This document shows positions 25,362 through 34,742 of a stretch of DNA of 64,000 nucleotides, piece by piece (the stretch's first letter is position 1; each line of letters opens with the position of its first letter). Made by a program: the position numbers and the translations under genes. The stretch covers positions 1 through 64,000 of the forward strand of contig JAKAZQ010000009.1 in the NCBI GenBank assembly GCA_021815805.1, written 5' to 3'. The notes below the pieces were generated by a model. The model saw nothing but the letters and a program-made list of their open reading frames with translations. It ran no database searches and was not told the origin of the DNA. This DNA is from Pseudomonadota bacterium. Lineage in GTDB: Bacteria; Pseudomonadota; Gammaproteobacteria; Burkholderiales; Burkholderiaceae_C.

Positions 25362-26752
25362 CGCACCCCCTGCGGCGCCACCATGGCCTCCAGCGCGCGG
25401 CCGCGCCCCTCGACTCCCCAGCGCATCCACGGCAGCATGGCGGCCGCGCCGATCAGCCAGAAGCCGGCCAGCAGCAGCAGCGCCGGAACCAGGCCGAAGC
25501 GGTCGGCCACCGCGGTCAGCAGCAGCGGCGCGGCGAAGGCGCCGATGCGGCCGACGGCCACCGAGATGCCGATGCCGGTGGCGCGCAGATCGGTCGGGAA
25601 GATCTCCGAGAAGGTCGGGTAGGCCGAGATCCAGCCCCCGGTGGCCAGCAGGTTGGCCAGCGTGAAGGCGCCCAGCACCCAGGCCCACGAGCCGGTGCGC
25701 ACCGACGCGGCGAGCAACAGCACGCCGCCGGCGGCCAGCAGATAGAACACCGGCACCGTCGACTTGCGCCCGGCGCGGTCGAGCAGCAGTACCACCACGG
25801 TGCCGCCGGCCAGCGCGCCGAGGTTGCCGATGAGGTAGAAGAACGGCGCGAAGCCGGCGGGCGCATGCACCGCCGGCAGGATGAACAGCGCGAGAAACGC
25901 GAACAACCCGTAATAGCCCGCGGCCTCGGAGAAATCCAGCGCGCAGCCCAGCGCGACCCGTCCCGGATGGCGCCGCAGCAACTCGCGCGTCTGCGCCCAT
26001 ACGCCGCGTTGCGGCGCGACGCCCGGCGCGGCGGCGTGCCGCGACGCGGTGCGCGGCCAGCGCGTGCGCCCCTGCTCGATGCCGCGCACCACCTGCTCGG
26101 CCTCGTCGATGCGACCCTGCTGCAGCAGCCAGCGCGGCGACTCGGGGATGCTGCGCCGCATCAGCGCGGTGCTCAGCGCCACCAGCGCGCCGAAGCCGAA
26201 GGCCACGCGCCAGCCGTACTGCGGCGGCAGCGCATGGATCACGTACAGGGTCACCAGCGCCGCGGCGATCGCCCCGAGCGACCAGAAGTTCATCACTGCG
26301 GCATTCGCGCGACCGCGTTGCGCCGCCGGGATGAACTCGGCGATCGCCGCGTTGATCGCCGAGTACTCCGCGCCCACGCCGATGGCGGTGAGCAGGCGCA
26401 GGGCCAGCAGCGCGCCGTAGCTCCAGGCCGCCGCGGTGAGCAGCGTGAAGCCGCCGTACAGCGCCAGCGTGAGCAGGAACAGCCTGCGGCGCCCGAAGCG
26501 ATCGGCGAGAAAGCCGAAGCCGTAGGCGCCGATCATCAGGCCGACGAACCAGATGCTCAGCACCCACGCGGCCTCGGTGTTGCTCAGGTGCCAGAGGCGC
26601 TTGAACACGCCGAGCACATTGCCGACGATGGTCACCTCGAAGGCGTCGAGCAGCCAGCCGACGCCCAGCGCGACGGCGACCGTGGTGTGGAAGCGGCTCC
26701 ACGGCACGCCGTCGAGGCGCCGCGCCAGCTCGGCGGATGGCGTCGCGCCCAT
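25358..26752 (-). CDS. MFS transporter (sugar porter/metabolite:H+ type)
   Basis: 12-TM pattern, GFLADRFGRRRLFLLTLALYG, RANAAVMNFWSLGAI. Confidence 0.88.
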   Translation of the reverse strand: MGATPSAELARRLDGVPWSRFHTTVAVALGVGWLLDAFEVTIVGNVLGVFKRLWHLSNTEAAWVLSIWFVGLMIGAYGFGFLADRFGRRRLFLLTLALYGGFTLLTAAAWSYGALLALRLLTAIGVGAEYSAINAAIAEFIPAAQRGRANAAVMNFWSLGAIAAALVTLYVIHALPPQYGWRVAFGFGALVALSTALMRRSIPESPRWLLQQGRIDEAEQVVRGIEQGRTRWPRTASRHAAAPGVAPQRGVWAQTRELLRRHPGRVALGCALDFSEAAGYYGLFAFLALFILPAVHAPAGFAPFFYLIGNLGALAGGTVVVLLLDRAGRKSTVPVFYLLAAGGVLLLAASVRTGSWAWVLGAFTLANLLATGGWISAYPTFSEIFPTDLRATGIGISVAVGRIGAFAAPLLLTAVADRFGLVPALLLLAGFWLIGAAAMLPWMRWGVEGRGRALEAMVAPQGVR

Positions 26753-26754
26753 GC

Positions 26755-27243
26755 TCAGCGCGCCCGCCGCGCCCGCCGCCAGGCGTCGACCGACCAGGCA
26801 CCCGGGCCCCACAGCGCGATCATCAGGATCAGTCCGCCCCAGATGAAGTGGAACATGATCGCCGGCACCTGCAGCGCGTACATGTAGGACAGCAGCGCGA
26901 CCAGGTTCACCACGAACAGGCCGAGCGCGCCGAAGCGCCCGAGCAGGCCGAACGCGACCAGCGGCGGCAGCAGCAACTCGCCGGCGGTGCCGACCACGGC
27001 CGCGACATGCGGCGGCAGCACCGCGACATGGAACTCGTTCTGGTACAGCCACACCGTGCCGGCCCAGTCGCGCAGGCTCTGCAGCCCCGAGTTGAAAAAC
27101 ACGTACGACACGTAGAGCCGCGCCGCGAGCAGCGCCGGGGAGCGCAACCAGTCGAGCACCTGCTCGGCAAGGCCCCACAGGCGTGCGATGATGTTGCCGT
27201 CGAGATAGCCGCCGCGCGGCGCGACTGCCGTTGTCTGTGTCAT
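26755..27243 (-). CDS. DoxX family membrane protein
   Basis: LLAARLYVSYVFFNSGLQSLRDW ... GTAGELLLPPLVAFGLLGRFGALGL. Confidence 0.85.
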   Translation of the reverse strand: MTQTTAVAPRGGYLDGNIIARLWGLAEQVLDWLRSPALLAARLYVSYVFFNSGLQSLRDWAGTVWLYQNEFHVAVLPPHVAAVVGTAGELLLPPLVAFGLLGRFGALGLFVVNLVALLSYMYALQVPAIMFHFIWGGLILMIALWGPGAWSVDAWRRARRAR

Positions 27244-27309
27244 GAATGTCTCCTCTGGATGGTGGAATCGGTGACGGGCGCAGCACCGTGCCGCACCCCG
27301 TTCTGCTGC

Positions 27310-27338
27310 TTGGTCGCGGTGGGCGCGAATTCCTGACA
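27310..27338 (-). promoter_or_regulatory. Putative ECF-type promoter (site B) for the DoxX-MFS-phosphoesterase operon
   Basis: Minus strand TGTCAGGAA-ttcgcgcccaccg(13)-CGACCAA, 67 bp from ATG 27243. Confidence 0.7.
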
Positions 27339-27415
27339 CCGGGGCTGCGCCCCGCGGGCGCGCCACTATCATTCGAGGCCTTCGCCCCCGGCCAGACCCT
27401 GCCTCGACCACCGCC

Positions 27416-28483
27416 ATGCCCGAACGCATCGCCGACCTGCACATCGCCCGCGAGGAACTGCTTCCGGCGCCGAGCGAGCTGCGCGCGGAGGTGCCGCTGG
27501 CCGACGCGCCGGCGGCGCGCATCGCCGGCTGGCGCGGCGTGGTGCGCGACATCGTGCACGGTCGCGACGAGCGCCTGATGGTGGTCGTCGGCCCGTGCTC
27601 GATCCACGACACCGAGGCGGCGCTGGAGTACGCGCGACGCCTGCGCGAGGTCGCCGGGCGCGTGGAGGATGCGCTGTTCCTGGTGATGCGGGTGTATTTC
27701 GAGAAGCCGCGCACTCGCCTGGGCTGGAAGGGCATGATCTACGACCCCGATCTCGACGGGCGGGGCGACATCCACAAGGGCCTGCTGCGCGCACGCGCGC
27801 TGCTGGTCGAATGCGCCCGGCTGGGAGTGCCGGCGGGCTCCGAGATCCTCGACCTGGCGACACCGCAGTACTACGCCGAGCTGTTGAGCTGGGGCGCGAT
27901 CGGCGCACGCACCACCGAGAGCCCGCTGCACCGCCAGATGGCCTCGGCCCTGTCCGCGCCGCTGGGCTTCAAGAATCCGACCAGCGGCAAGCTGCAGACC
28001 GCGGTGGATGCGCTGATCGTCGCCGCGCAGTCGCATCGCTTTCCGTCGATCTCGCTGGACGGACGCGCCATCGTCGTGACCACCACCGGCAACCCCGATT
28101 GCCACCTGATCCTGCGCGGCGGCGAATCGGGCCCCAACCACGACGCGGCGAGCGTGGCGGCGGCGAGCGCCGCGCTGCATGCCGCGGGGCTGCCGCGGCG
28201 CGTCATGATCGACTGCAGCCACGCCAACAGCGGCGGCGATTTCCGGCGCCAACCGGTGGTCGCGGCCGACGTGGCCGCGCAGCTCGCGGCGGGCTCCCGC
28301 GAGATCCTCGGCGTGATGCTGGAAAGCCACCTGGTCGAAGGGCGGCAGAGCCTGACCCCCGACCTCGGCGCGCTGCGCTACGGCCAGAGCATCACCGACG
28401 GCTGCATCGGCTGGGACACCACGCTGGACGTGCTCGAGCAACTGGCGCACGCGGTGCGCGCCGGGCGCCGCAGCCGCGCCTGA
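27416..28483 (+). CDS. aroG: 3-deoxy-7-phosphoheptulonate synthase (AroG/F/H type)
   Basis: MVVVGPCSIHDTEAALEYA, VYFEKPRTRLGWKGMIYDPDLDG, DCSHANSGGD, GQSITDGCIGW. Confidence 0.95.
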   Translation: MPERIADLHIAREELLPAPSELRAEVPLADAPAARIAGWRGVVRDIVHGRDERLMVVVGPCSIHDTEAALEYARRLREVAGRVEDALFLVMRVYFEKPRTRLGWKGMIYDPDLDGRGDIHKGLLRARALLVECARLGVPAGSEILDLATPQYYAELLSWGAIGARTTESPLHRQMASALSAPLGFKNPTSGKLQTAVDALIVAAQSHRFPSISLDGRAIVVTTTGNPDCHLILRGGESGPNHDAASVAAASAALHAAGLPRRVMIDCSHANSGGDFRRQPVVAADVAAQLAAGSREILGVMLESHLVEGRQSLTPDLGALRYGQSITDGCIGWDTTLDVLEQLAHAVRAGRRSRA

Positions 28484-28557
28484 GCCGCCGGCGCCGCCGG
28501 CCGTGCGGCGGAGGCCCTGCGCAGCAGCGGGCCGGCACTGCCGCGTAGCATGCCGGC

Positions 28558-30405
28558 ATGGGCGCAACCCGTCGACCCCATCCTGCGCTGCGGCCGGCCG
28601 CGGCGGCGCGCTGGAGCGCGGCGGCCGGCGCGCGCATGGCACGCCACGGCGACGAGCTGCGGGCGCTGCTGCAGTCGCTGTACGGCACCCGACCGGACTT
28701 CGACGCGTGGTGCGCGCGCCTGCTGGCGCGGGTCGCCGCGGTGCAGCGGCGACGCGACCCGCAACTGCAGGCGCTGGATGACCGGCGCGAACGCCAGCCC
28801 GACTGGCTGTGCGACCGCGCGCTGGTCGGCTACAGCGCCTATGTCGAGCGTTTCGCCGGCAACCTGCGCGCGCTGACGCAGCGCCTCGACGCGCTGCAGG
28901 AACTCGGCGTGCGCGTGCTGCACCTGCTGCCGTTCCTGGCGGCGCGTCGCGGCGACAACGACGGCGGTTTCGCGGTGTCCGACTTCGGCCACGTCGAGCC
29001 GCGCCTGGGCAGCAACCGCGACCTCGCCGCGCTGTGCGCGCAACTGCGCGCGCGCGGCATGAGCCTGATGGCCGACGCCGTGCTGAACCACGTCGCCGAC
29101 GATCACCCGTGGGCGCGTGCGGCGCGCGCCGGCGACCGCGCCTGCCAGGAGCGTTTCCTGTGGCTGGACAGCGCCGCCGAGGTGGCCGCGCGGGAACGCG
29201 AACTCGACCAGGTGTTTCCGGACCAGGCGCCCGGCAATTTCACCGCCGTGCCGGCCCTGGGGCGCTGGGCCTGGACCACCTTCCTGCCGTACCAGTGGGA
29301 TCTGAACTGGGCCAACCCGCAGGTGTTCGAGGACATGGTGCTCGCCGTGCTGCGCCTGGCCAACCTCGGCGTGGAGATCTTCCGGGTGGACGCTGCCTCC
29401 TGCCTGTGGAAGGCCGCCGGCACGAACTGCCGCGACCTGCCGCAGGTGCACCTGGTGCTGCGCGCCATCCGCTGCGTGCTGCGCATCGCGGCGCCGGCGG
29501 TCGCGCTGAACGCCGAGGCGATGTTCGACGCCGGCATCGTGCATCGCTATTTCGGGCACGCCGACGAAGCCCCGCAGGAGTGCTCGATGGCCTACGACGC
29601 CGGGCTCATGGCGGCGGCCTGGATGAGCCTCGCGCTGGAGGAAACCAGCGCGCTGCGCGTGGTGCTGGGCGCGCGGCGCCGCCCACCGTTCGGCTGCACG
29701 TGGCTGACCTACGTGCGCTGCCACGACGACCTGTTGTGGGACGTGCTGCGCGGCGACCTCGAACGCGCCGGGCTCGACGCCCACGCCATGATGGCACGGG
29801 CGGCGCAGCGCCTGGACAGCCCGCCCGCCGGCGGTTTCGCGCACGGCCTGCCCAGCCAGCCGTGCAACGCGCCGTTTCGCGGCACCAGCGGCATGACCGC
29901 CGAGCTGGTCGGCCTGGCCACCGCGCGCGACGCCGACCAGCAGCGCCTCGCCCTGGCACGCTACACGCTGCTGTACGGGCTGGTCTACCTGGTCGACGGC
30001 CTGCCGGTGATCTACAGCGGCGACGAGATCGCGCAGCGCAACGCGGCGAACCCGTTGCCGCGCGCCGACGGCGACACGCGCTGGCTGCATCGCCCGCACC
30101 TCGACCTGGCGAGCCTGGAGCAGGCGCGCCACGGCCGCGGCCGCGGCGCGCAGGCCTTCGCGCTGCTGGCGACGCTGGCGCGCGCGCGCGCCGGCGGCAG
30201 GCCGCGGGCGCCGCTGGCGCTGGTCGACGGGCTGCCGCGCGAACTGCTCGGGCTGGCCTGCGACGAGCACGCCGCGCTGTTCAACTTCGCGCAGCACGAG
30301 GTCGTGCTGCCCACGCCGCCGGCCGCGCTCGCGCGCCTCGCGGCGCCGCGCGGCGCGCCGCTGGTGGTGCCGCCGCTCGGGCTGCTCGGCTGGCCCGCGG
30401 CGTGA
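28558..30405 (+). CDS. Amylosucrase-like GH13 alpha-glucanotransferase
   Basis: MADAVLNHVADDHPWA, QVFPDQAPGNFT, WDLNWANPQVFEDM, EIFRVDAASCLWK, ALNAEAMFD, CHDDLLWD. Confidence 0.82.
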   Translation: MGATRRPHPALRPAAAARWSAAAGARMARHGDELRALLQSLYGTRPDFDAWCARLLARVAAVQRRRDPQLQALDDRRERQPDWLCDRALVGYSAYVERFAGNLRALTQRLDALQELGVRVLHLLPFLAARRGDNDGGFAVSDFGHVEPRLGSNRDLAALCAQLRARGMSLMADAVLNHVADDHPWARAARAGDRACQERFLWLDSAAEVAARERELDQVFPDQAPGNFTAVPALGRWAWTTFLPYQWDLNWANPQVFEDMVLAVLRLANLGVEIFRVDAASCLWKAAGTNCRDLPQVHLVLRAIRCVLRIAAPAVALNAEAMFDAGIVHRYFGHADEAPQECSMAYDAGLMAAAWMSLALEETSALRVVLGARRRPPFGCTWLTYVRCHDDLLWDVLRGDLERAGLDAHAMMARAAQRLDSPPAGGFAHGLPSQPCNAPFRGTSGMTAELVGLATARDADQQRLALARYTLLYGLVYLVDGLPVIYSGDEIAQRNAANPLPRADGDTRWLHRPHLDLASLEQARHGRGRGAQAFALLATLARARAGGRPRAPLALVDGLPRELLGLACDEHAALFNFAQHEVVLPTPPAALARLAAPRGAPLVVPPLGLLGWPAA

Positions 30406-30418
30406 AGGCCGCGCCGGC

Positions 30419-31675
30419 TCAGTGCGCCGGCGCCGGGTAGACCGCCTGCGCCGTGGCCAGCGCCGGCGGGTAGACCACGGCGGCCTTCAGGCCGCCCTTG
30501 CCGTCCGGCAGGATCTGGCCGATCGGGAAGTACTGCCCGGTCTGCGCGCCTTGCGGGCTGACGGCGAAGGCCCCGAGCAGGGTGCGGGTCTTTCCCGACA
30601 GGCGCATCAGTGCGGCGTGGAACGCCGCCTGGTCGAAGCTGGCGGCGCTGCCCAGCACCCCCTGCATGATCAGGCCGGTGTTGTAGCCCACGCAGTCGAG
30701 ATAGGTCGGCGACTTGTGCTGCGCCGTCGCGAAGGCCTGCGCGAAGGCGGCCGTGTCGAGCCCGAAGCTCACATCGGCGTACCGCACCAGCGGAGGCGTC
30801 GGGTAGGTGTAGGTGTAGGCCAGCGCCTTGGCGCCGACGTTGCGCTGGATGAGCCCGAGCATCTGCCCGGGGAACACCGTCAGGGTCAGGTCGAAATGCA
30901 GGCCGCTTTGCGCCAGCGTGCGCAGGAAGGCGATGTCGTTGGCCGGGTAGCCCAGTTCGAGCAGGGCCTGCGGCCTGCTCGCCGCGATGCTGTGCAACAG
31001 CACGTTGTAGTTGGACTCGGTGGTCGCGACGGCATGGTAGGCCACCGGCTGCACCCCGGCCTTGGCCAGGGCCTGTCGAACGCTGCGCGCCAGCGGCGCG
31101 TCGAAGTCGTTGGCGTCGTAGATCACCGCGACGCGCTTCACCTTGTGCTGCAACAGGAACCGGGTCAGCAGCACGCCCTCCGGCGCCGTCGTGGGAATGC
31201 TGACGTCGGCCAGGTAGCCGGTCTTGCGGCTGAAGAACTTCTCGCTGGATCCGCTCTGGTCGAGCAGCAGCATGTGGTGCTCGGCCGCCAGCGGCACGGC
31301 GACCGAGGTGAGCACGGAGCCGAAGTCGGCGGCCAGCAGGTCGACCTTGTCCTGCGTGATCAGCCGGTTGTACAGGGTCGTCGCGGTCGCGGTCGAGCTC
31401 AGGTCGTCGTAGGCGACGATCCTGACCGGGATCTTCTTGTCGAAGGCGCGCACGTAGACGCCGCCCTGCCGGTTCACGCTGTCGGCCCAGAAGCGCAGGC
31501 CGGCGTACTGGCCCTGCGACGGCACCGCGAACGGTCCGCTGCTGGCGTACAGGGTTCCGATGCGGATCTGCGCCGGCGCCGCGGCGGCGTGGCAGGCCGC
31601 GGTGGCGGCGCCGAAGCCGAGCGCGAGCGCGGCGGCCAGGCGGGCGCGCGAACGCCCGAAGATGTTCATGAACAT
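30419..31675 (-). CDS. ABC transporter substrate-binding protein (branched-chain amino acid/LivK-like)
   Basis: Signal peptide then IRIGTLYASSGPFAVPSQGQYAGLRFWADSVNRQGGV. Confidence 0.85.
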   Translation of the reverse strand: MFMNIFGRSRARLAAALALGFGAATAACHAAAAPAQIRIGTLYASSGPFAVPSQGQYAGLRFWADSVNRQGGVYVRAFDKKIPVRIVAYDDLSSTATATTLYNRLITQDKVDLLAADFGSVLTSVAVPLAAEHHMLLLDQSGSSEKFFSRKTGYLADVSIPTTAPEGVLLTRFLLQHKVKRVAVIYDANDFDAPLARSVRQALAKAGVQPVAYHAVATTESNYNVLLHSIAASRPQALLELGYPANDIAFLRTLAQSGLHFDLTLTVFPGQMLGLIQRNVGAKALAYTYTYPTPPLVRYADVSFGLDTAAFAQAFATAQHKSPTYLDCVGYNTGLIMQGVLGSAASFDQAAFHAALMRLSGKTRTLLGAFAVSPQGAQTGQYFPIGQILPDGKGGLKAAVVYPPALATAQAVYPAPAH

Positions 31676-31676
31676 G

Positions 31677-32936
31677 TCAGGTCTCCTCCTCGATGCTTGT
31701 TGCAGGTTTGGGGTTGCCGGGTACGGCGTCGCCCTGCCGTGGCGCGGCGGGCGCGCCCAGGAAGCGCTCGGCCAGCAGCGTCCAGTACGCCGCGCCGACC
31801 GGCAGGATGTCGTCGTTGAAGTCGTAGCGCGGGTTGTGCACCATGCAGGCCGGGGCGTCGTCGCCGCCCTCGCCGTTGCCGATCAGCACATAGCTGCCCG
31901 GGATGCGCTGCAGCATGAAGGCGAAATCCTCGCTGCCGCTGAGCGCCGGCCCCTGCAGGTCGACGCGCTGCGGGCCCAGCAGTTCGAGCGCCACGCCGCG
32001 CGCGAACTCGGTCTGCTGCGGGTCGTTGACCAGCACGGCATAGCCGTCGCGCCAGTCGATCGCGGCGTCGACCTCGAAGCTGCGCGCCTGCGCCTCGACC
32101 AGTTCGTGCAGGCGCCGCCGCAGCAGCTCGCGCACCGCCGGGTCGAGGCTGCGCACGCTGATCTCGAGCACCGCCTGCTCGGCGATCACGTTGTTGGCGC
32201 TGCCGGCGTGCAGCGCGCCGACGGTGACCACGCCCATGGCGTGCGGATCGACGTTGCGCGACACGATGGTCTGCAGCGCCATGACCAGGCTGGCGGCGGC
32301 GACCAGCGGGTCGCGCGCATGCTGCGGCAGTGCGCCGTGCCCGCCGACGCCGGTCAGGCGCACGGTGGCGTAGTCGCTGGAGGCCATCGCCGCGCCGTCG
32401 CGCAGCACGAGCTGGCCGCTGCGGATGCCGGGCATGTTGTGCATGCCGAAAATGGCGTCGCAGGGATAGCGCTCGAACAGGCCGTCGGCCATCATGCGCA
32501 AGGCCCCCGCGCCGCCCTCCTCGGCGGGCTGGAACACGAGGTGCAGCGTGCCGTCGATGCGCGCGCGCTGCGCGATCAGGCGCGCCGCCGCCAGCAGCAT
32601 GGCGGTATGCCCGTCGTGGCCGCAGGCGTGCATCGCCTGCGCGTGGCGACTCGCGTAGGGCTTGCCGGTGGCCTCCTCGATGGGCAGCGCGTCCATGTCG
32701 GCGCGCAGCCCCAGGCGCCGCGACCCGCTGCCCCGGCGCAGGCGCCCGACGACGCCGGTGCCGCCGATGCCCTGCTCGACCTCGTAGCCCCAGGCGCGCA
32801 GGCGTTCGGCGACCACGCCGGCCGTGCGATGCTCGGCGAAGGCGAGCTCCGGATGCCGATGCAGATCGCGCCGCAGCGCGACGAATTCGGCGACTTGCTC
32901 GGGGTCCCGCAGGAGTTCATGCAGCGGCATCGACAT
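31677..32936 (-). CDS. M20 family amidohydrolase (hippurate hydrolase-like)
   Basis: LRRDLHRHPELAFAEHRTAGVV, HACGHDGHTAMLLAAA, FQPAEEGGAGA, GSEDFAFML. Confidence 0.92.
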   Translation of the reverse strand: MSMPLHELLRDPEQVAEFVALRRDLHRHPELAFAEHRTAGVVAERLRAWGYEVEQGIGGTGVVGRLRRGSGSRRLGLRADMDALPIEEATGKPYASRHAQAMHACGHDGHTAMLLAAARLIAQRARIDGTLHLVFQPAEEGGAGALRMMADGLFERYPCDAIFGMHNMPGIRSGQLVLRDGAAMASSDYATVRLTGVGGHGALPQHARDPLVAAASLVMALQTIVSRNVDPHAMGVVTVGALHAGSANNVIAEQAVLEISVRSLDPAVRELLRRRLHELVEAQARSFEVDAAIDWRDGYAVLVNDPQQTEFARGVALELLGPQRVDLQGPALSGSEDFAFMLQRIPGSYVLIGNGEGGDDAPACMVHNPRYDFNDDILPVGAAYWTLLAERFLGAPAAPRQGDAVPGNPKPATSIEEET

Positions 32937-33049
32937 GGCAGGGGCGGTGTGGTGCGGAGGATTCCGCAGCTCAATCTAGGCCCGCCGGGTCTCTGTGTCC
33001 AATGCATTGTCGACAGAGAATCCATGCCTTCGATGCATACAATGGCGGC

Positions 33050-33952
33050 ATGCAGCTGACCCAACTGCGCCATCTCGTCGGGCTTGCCGAGGCCGGCTCC
33101 TTCAGCAAGGCGGCGCGCGGGCTGTTCATCACGCAGCCGGCGCTCAGCCGCAGCATCCGCGCGCTCGAGGGCGAGCTCGGGCTGGCCCTGTTCGACCGTG
33201 TCGGGCACCGCATCGAACTCACGCCGTTCGGGCGCGACGTGCTGGAGCGCGCGCGCCGCCTGCTGGAGGACGCGCACGACCTCGCCGAACTCGGCGCCGG
33301 CTTGCGCCACGGCCGCAGCGGCCGGCTCGCGGTGGGCCTCGGCTCCGGCCCTGCCGCCTTTGTCACCCGGCCGCTGCTGGCGGGCTTCGCCACGCGCCAG
33401 GCGGGCATGCGCCTGGAACTGGCGCGCGGCAGCGCCACGCTGCTGCTGCAGCGCCTGCGCGCGCGCAGCCTGGACGCGCTGGTCGTCGATCTGTTGTCGG
33501 TGCCGCCGTCCGGCGACCTGCACATCGACATGCTGGTGCGCATGCGCGGGGCCTTCCTGTGCCGCCCGCGGCACGCGCTGGCGCGGCGCCGGCGCGTGCG
33601 CTTCGAGCAACTGCTGCAGTACCCGATCGCGTGCACGCCGCTGAGCGACGAGATCGCGCGCACGCTGGTGCAGCGCTATGGGCCGCAGGCCCACCCGGAC
33701 CACCTGGTGACGCTGCGCGGCGACGATCTGCCCAGCCTGGTGGAGGTGGCCGCGCACAGCGACGCCATCCTGCTCGCGGTGCGCGCGGTGGCGCCGGCGC
33801 TGCACGAACTGCCGGTCGAGCCGGGGCTCGGCGCGAGTGCGCAGTTCGGGCTGGTCACGCTGGCGCGCAGGGCGCAGGCGCCGGCGCTCGAACTGCTGCG
33901 CCAGGCCTTGCGCGAGCATCTGCACGACGCCGCGCCGGCGGCCGGCCAGTAG
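33050..33952 (+). CDS. LysR family transcriptional regulator
   Basis: MQLTQLRHLVGLAEAGSFSKAARGLFITQPALSRSIRALEGELGLALFDR. Confidence 0.95.
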   Translation: MQLTQLRHLVGLAEAGSFSKAARGLFITQPALSRSIRALEGELGLALFDRVGHRIELTPFGRDVLERARRLLEDAHDLAELGAGLRHGRSGRLAVGLGSGPAAFVTRPLLAGFATRQAGMRLELARGSATLLLQRLRARSLDALVVDLLSVPPSGDLHIDMLVRMRGAFLCRPRHALARRRRVRFEQLLQYPIACTPLSDEIARTLVQRYGPQAHPDHLVTLRGDDLPSLVEVAAHSDAILLAVRAVAPALHELPVEPGLGASAQFGLVTLARRAQAPALELLRQALREHLHDAAPAAGQ

Positions 33953-33995
33953 TTGCGTCCGGTGCCGCGGATTCGCGTGCTGCGCGTGCCGCGCG

Positions 33996-34541
33996 TCAGG
34001 CCGCCGCGTCGCGCAGGCGCTGCAGCACCAGCTCGACCGCCGCGGTGTCGCTGCTCAGCGTGACGACGCCGTCCTGCACCAGGCATTGCAGGCGCATGGT
34101 GCGCTGGGCCAGTGCCGCGAGCGCCTGGGCGGCGGGCGCCTGCACCCGCAGCACGCTCAAGTTGCGCAGACGCGACAGCCGGCCCTCGATCTGTTTCCAC
34201 CAAACGTCGCAGCTGGCGGCGTGGCAGACCACCACCACCTGCTCGGCGCGACCGCAGGCCTTGCGCAGGCGGGATTCGTCGGGCTGGCCGATGTCGATCC
34301 ACAGCTTGATCGCGCCGGTCAGGTCCTTCACCCAGAGGTCCGGCTCGTCGACGTCGAACAGGCCCTTGGTCAGCGCCATGCCCGGCTGCGCGTACAGCGC
34401 GTACAGCAGCACCCGCAGCATCATGCGCTCGTCGGTTTCCGACGGGTGGCGGGCGATGGTCAGTGCGAGGTCGGCGTAGTGGTTGCGATCCATGTCGGCG
34501 AGTTGCAGCTCGGCCTTGTGGATGGTCGCCTTCAATGCCAT
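33996..34541 (-). CDS. yaeQ: YaeQ family protein
   Basis: MALKATIHKAELQLADMDRNHYADLALTIARHPSETDERMMLRVLLYAL. Confidence 0.93.
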   Translation of the reverse strand: MALKATIHKAELQLADMDRNHYADLALTIARHPSETDERMMLRVLLYALYAQPGMALTKGLFDVDEPDLWVKDLTGAIKLWIDIGQPDESRLRKACGRAEQVVVVCHAASCDVWWKQIEGRLSRLRNLSVLRVQAPAAQALAALAQRTMRLQCLVQDGVVTLSSDTAAVELVLQRLRDAAA

Positions 34542-34742
34542 GTCGTACCCCGCGCGTGGCGCATTGTCAGGAGCGCCGGCACGGCGGCGCCGGTCGTCCG
34601 CCGCGCGGCAGGCCGCGGGACGCAGGCGACATGGTAGGCCAACGCGACCCGCTGCGAGATTTCAAGCGTCTGCTGGTGTCCTGCGCCTTGCCTGCGCCCC
34701 GATACGGCCCAGCGAAATGACAGGTATTTACGCGACGGGACA

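Noticed and set aside
28558-30405. Amylosucrase-like enzyme as catalytically dead
   Set aside because: Nucleophile Asp (EIFRVDAAS), acid/base Glu (ALNAEAMFD) and CHDD motifs all appear intact.
31675-31683. TGTCAGGTC between the ABC binding protein and M20 genes
   Set aside because: -35 box imperfect and no downstream CGACSAA; overlaps gene ends/Shine-Dalgarno.
34565-34573. TGTCAGGAG, a near-match to the putative ECF -35 box
   Set aside because: No CGACSAA 13 bp downstream (gcgccgg instead).
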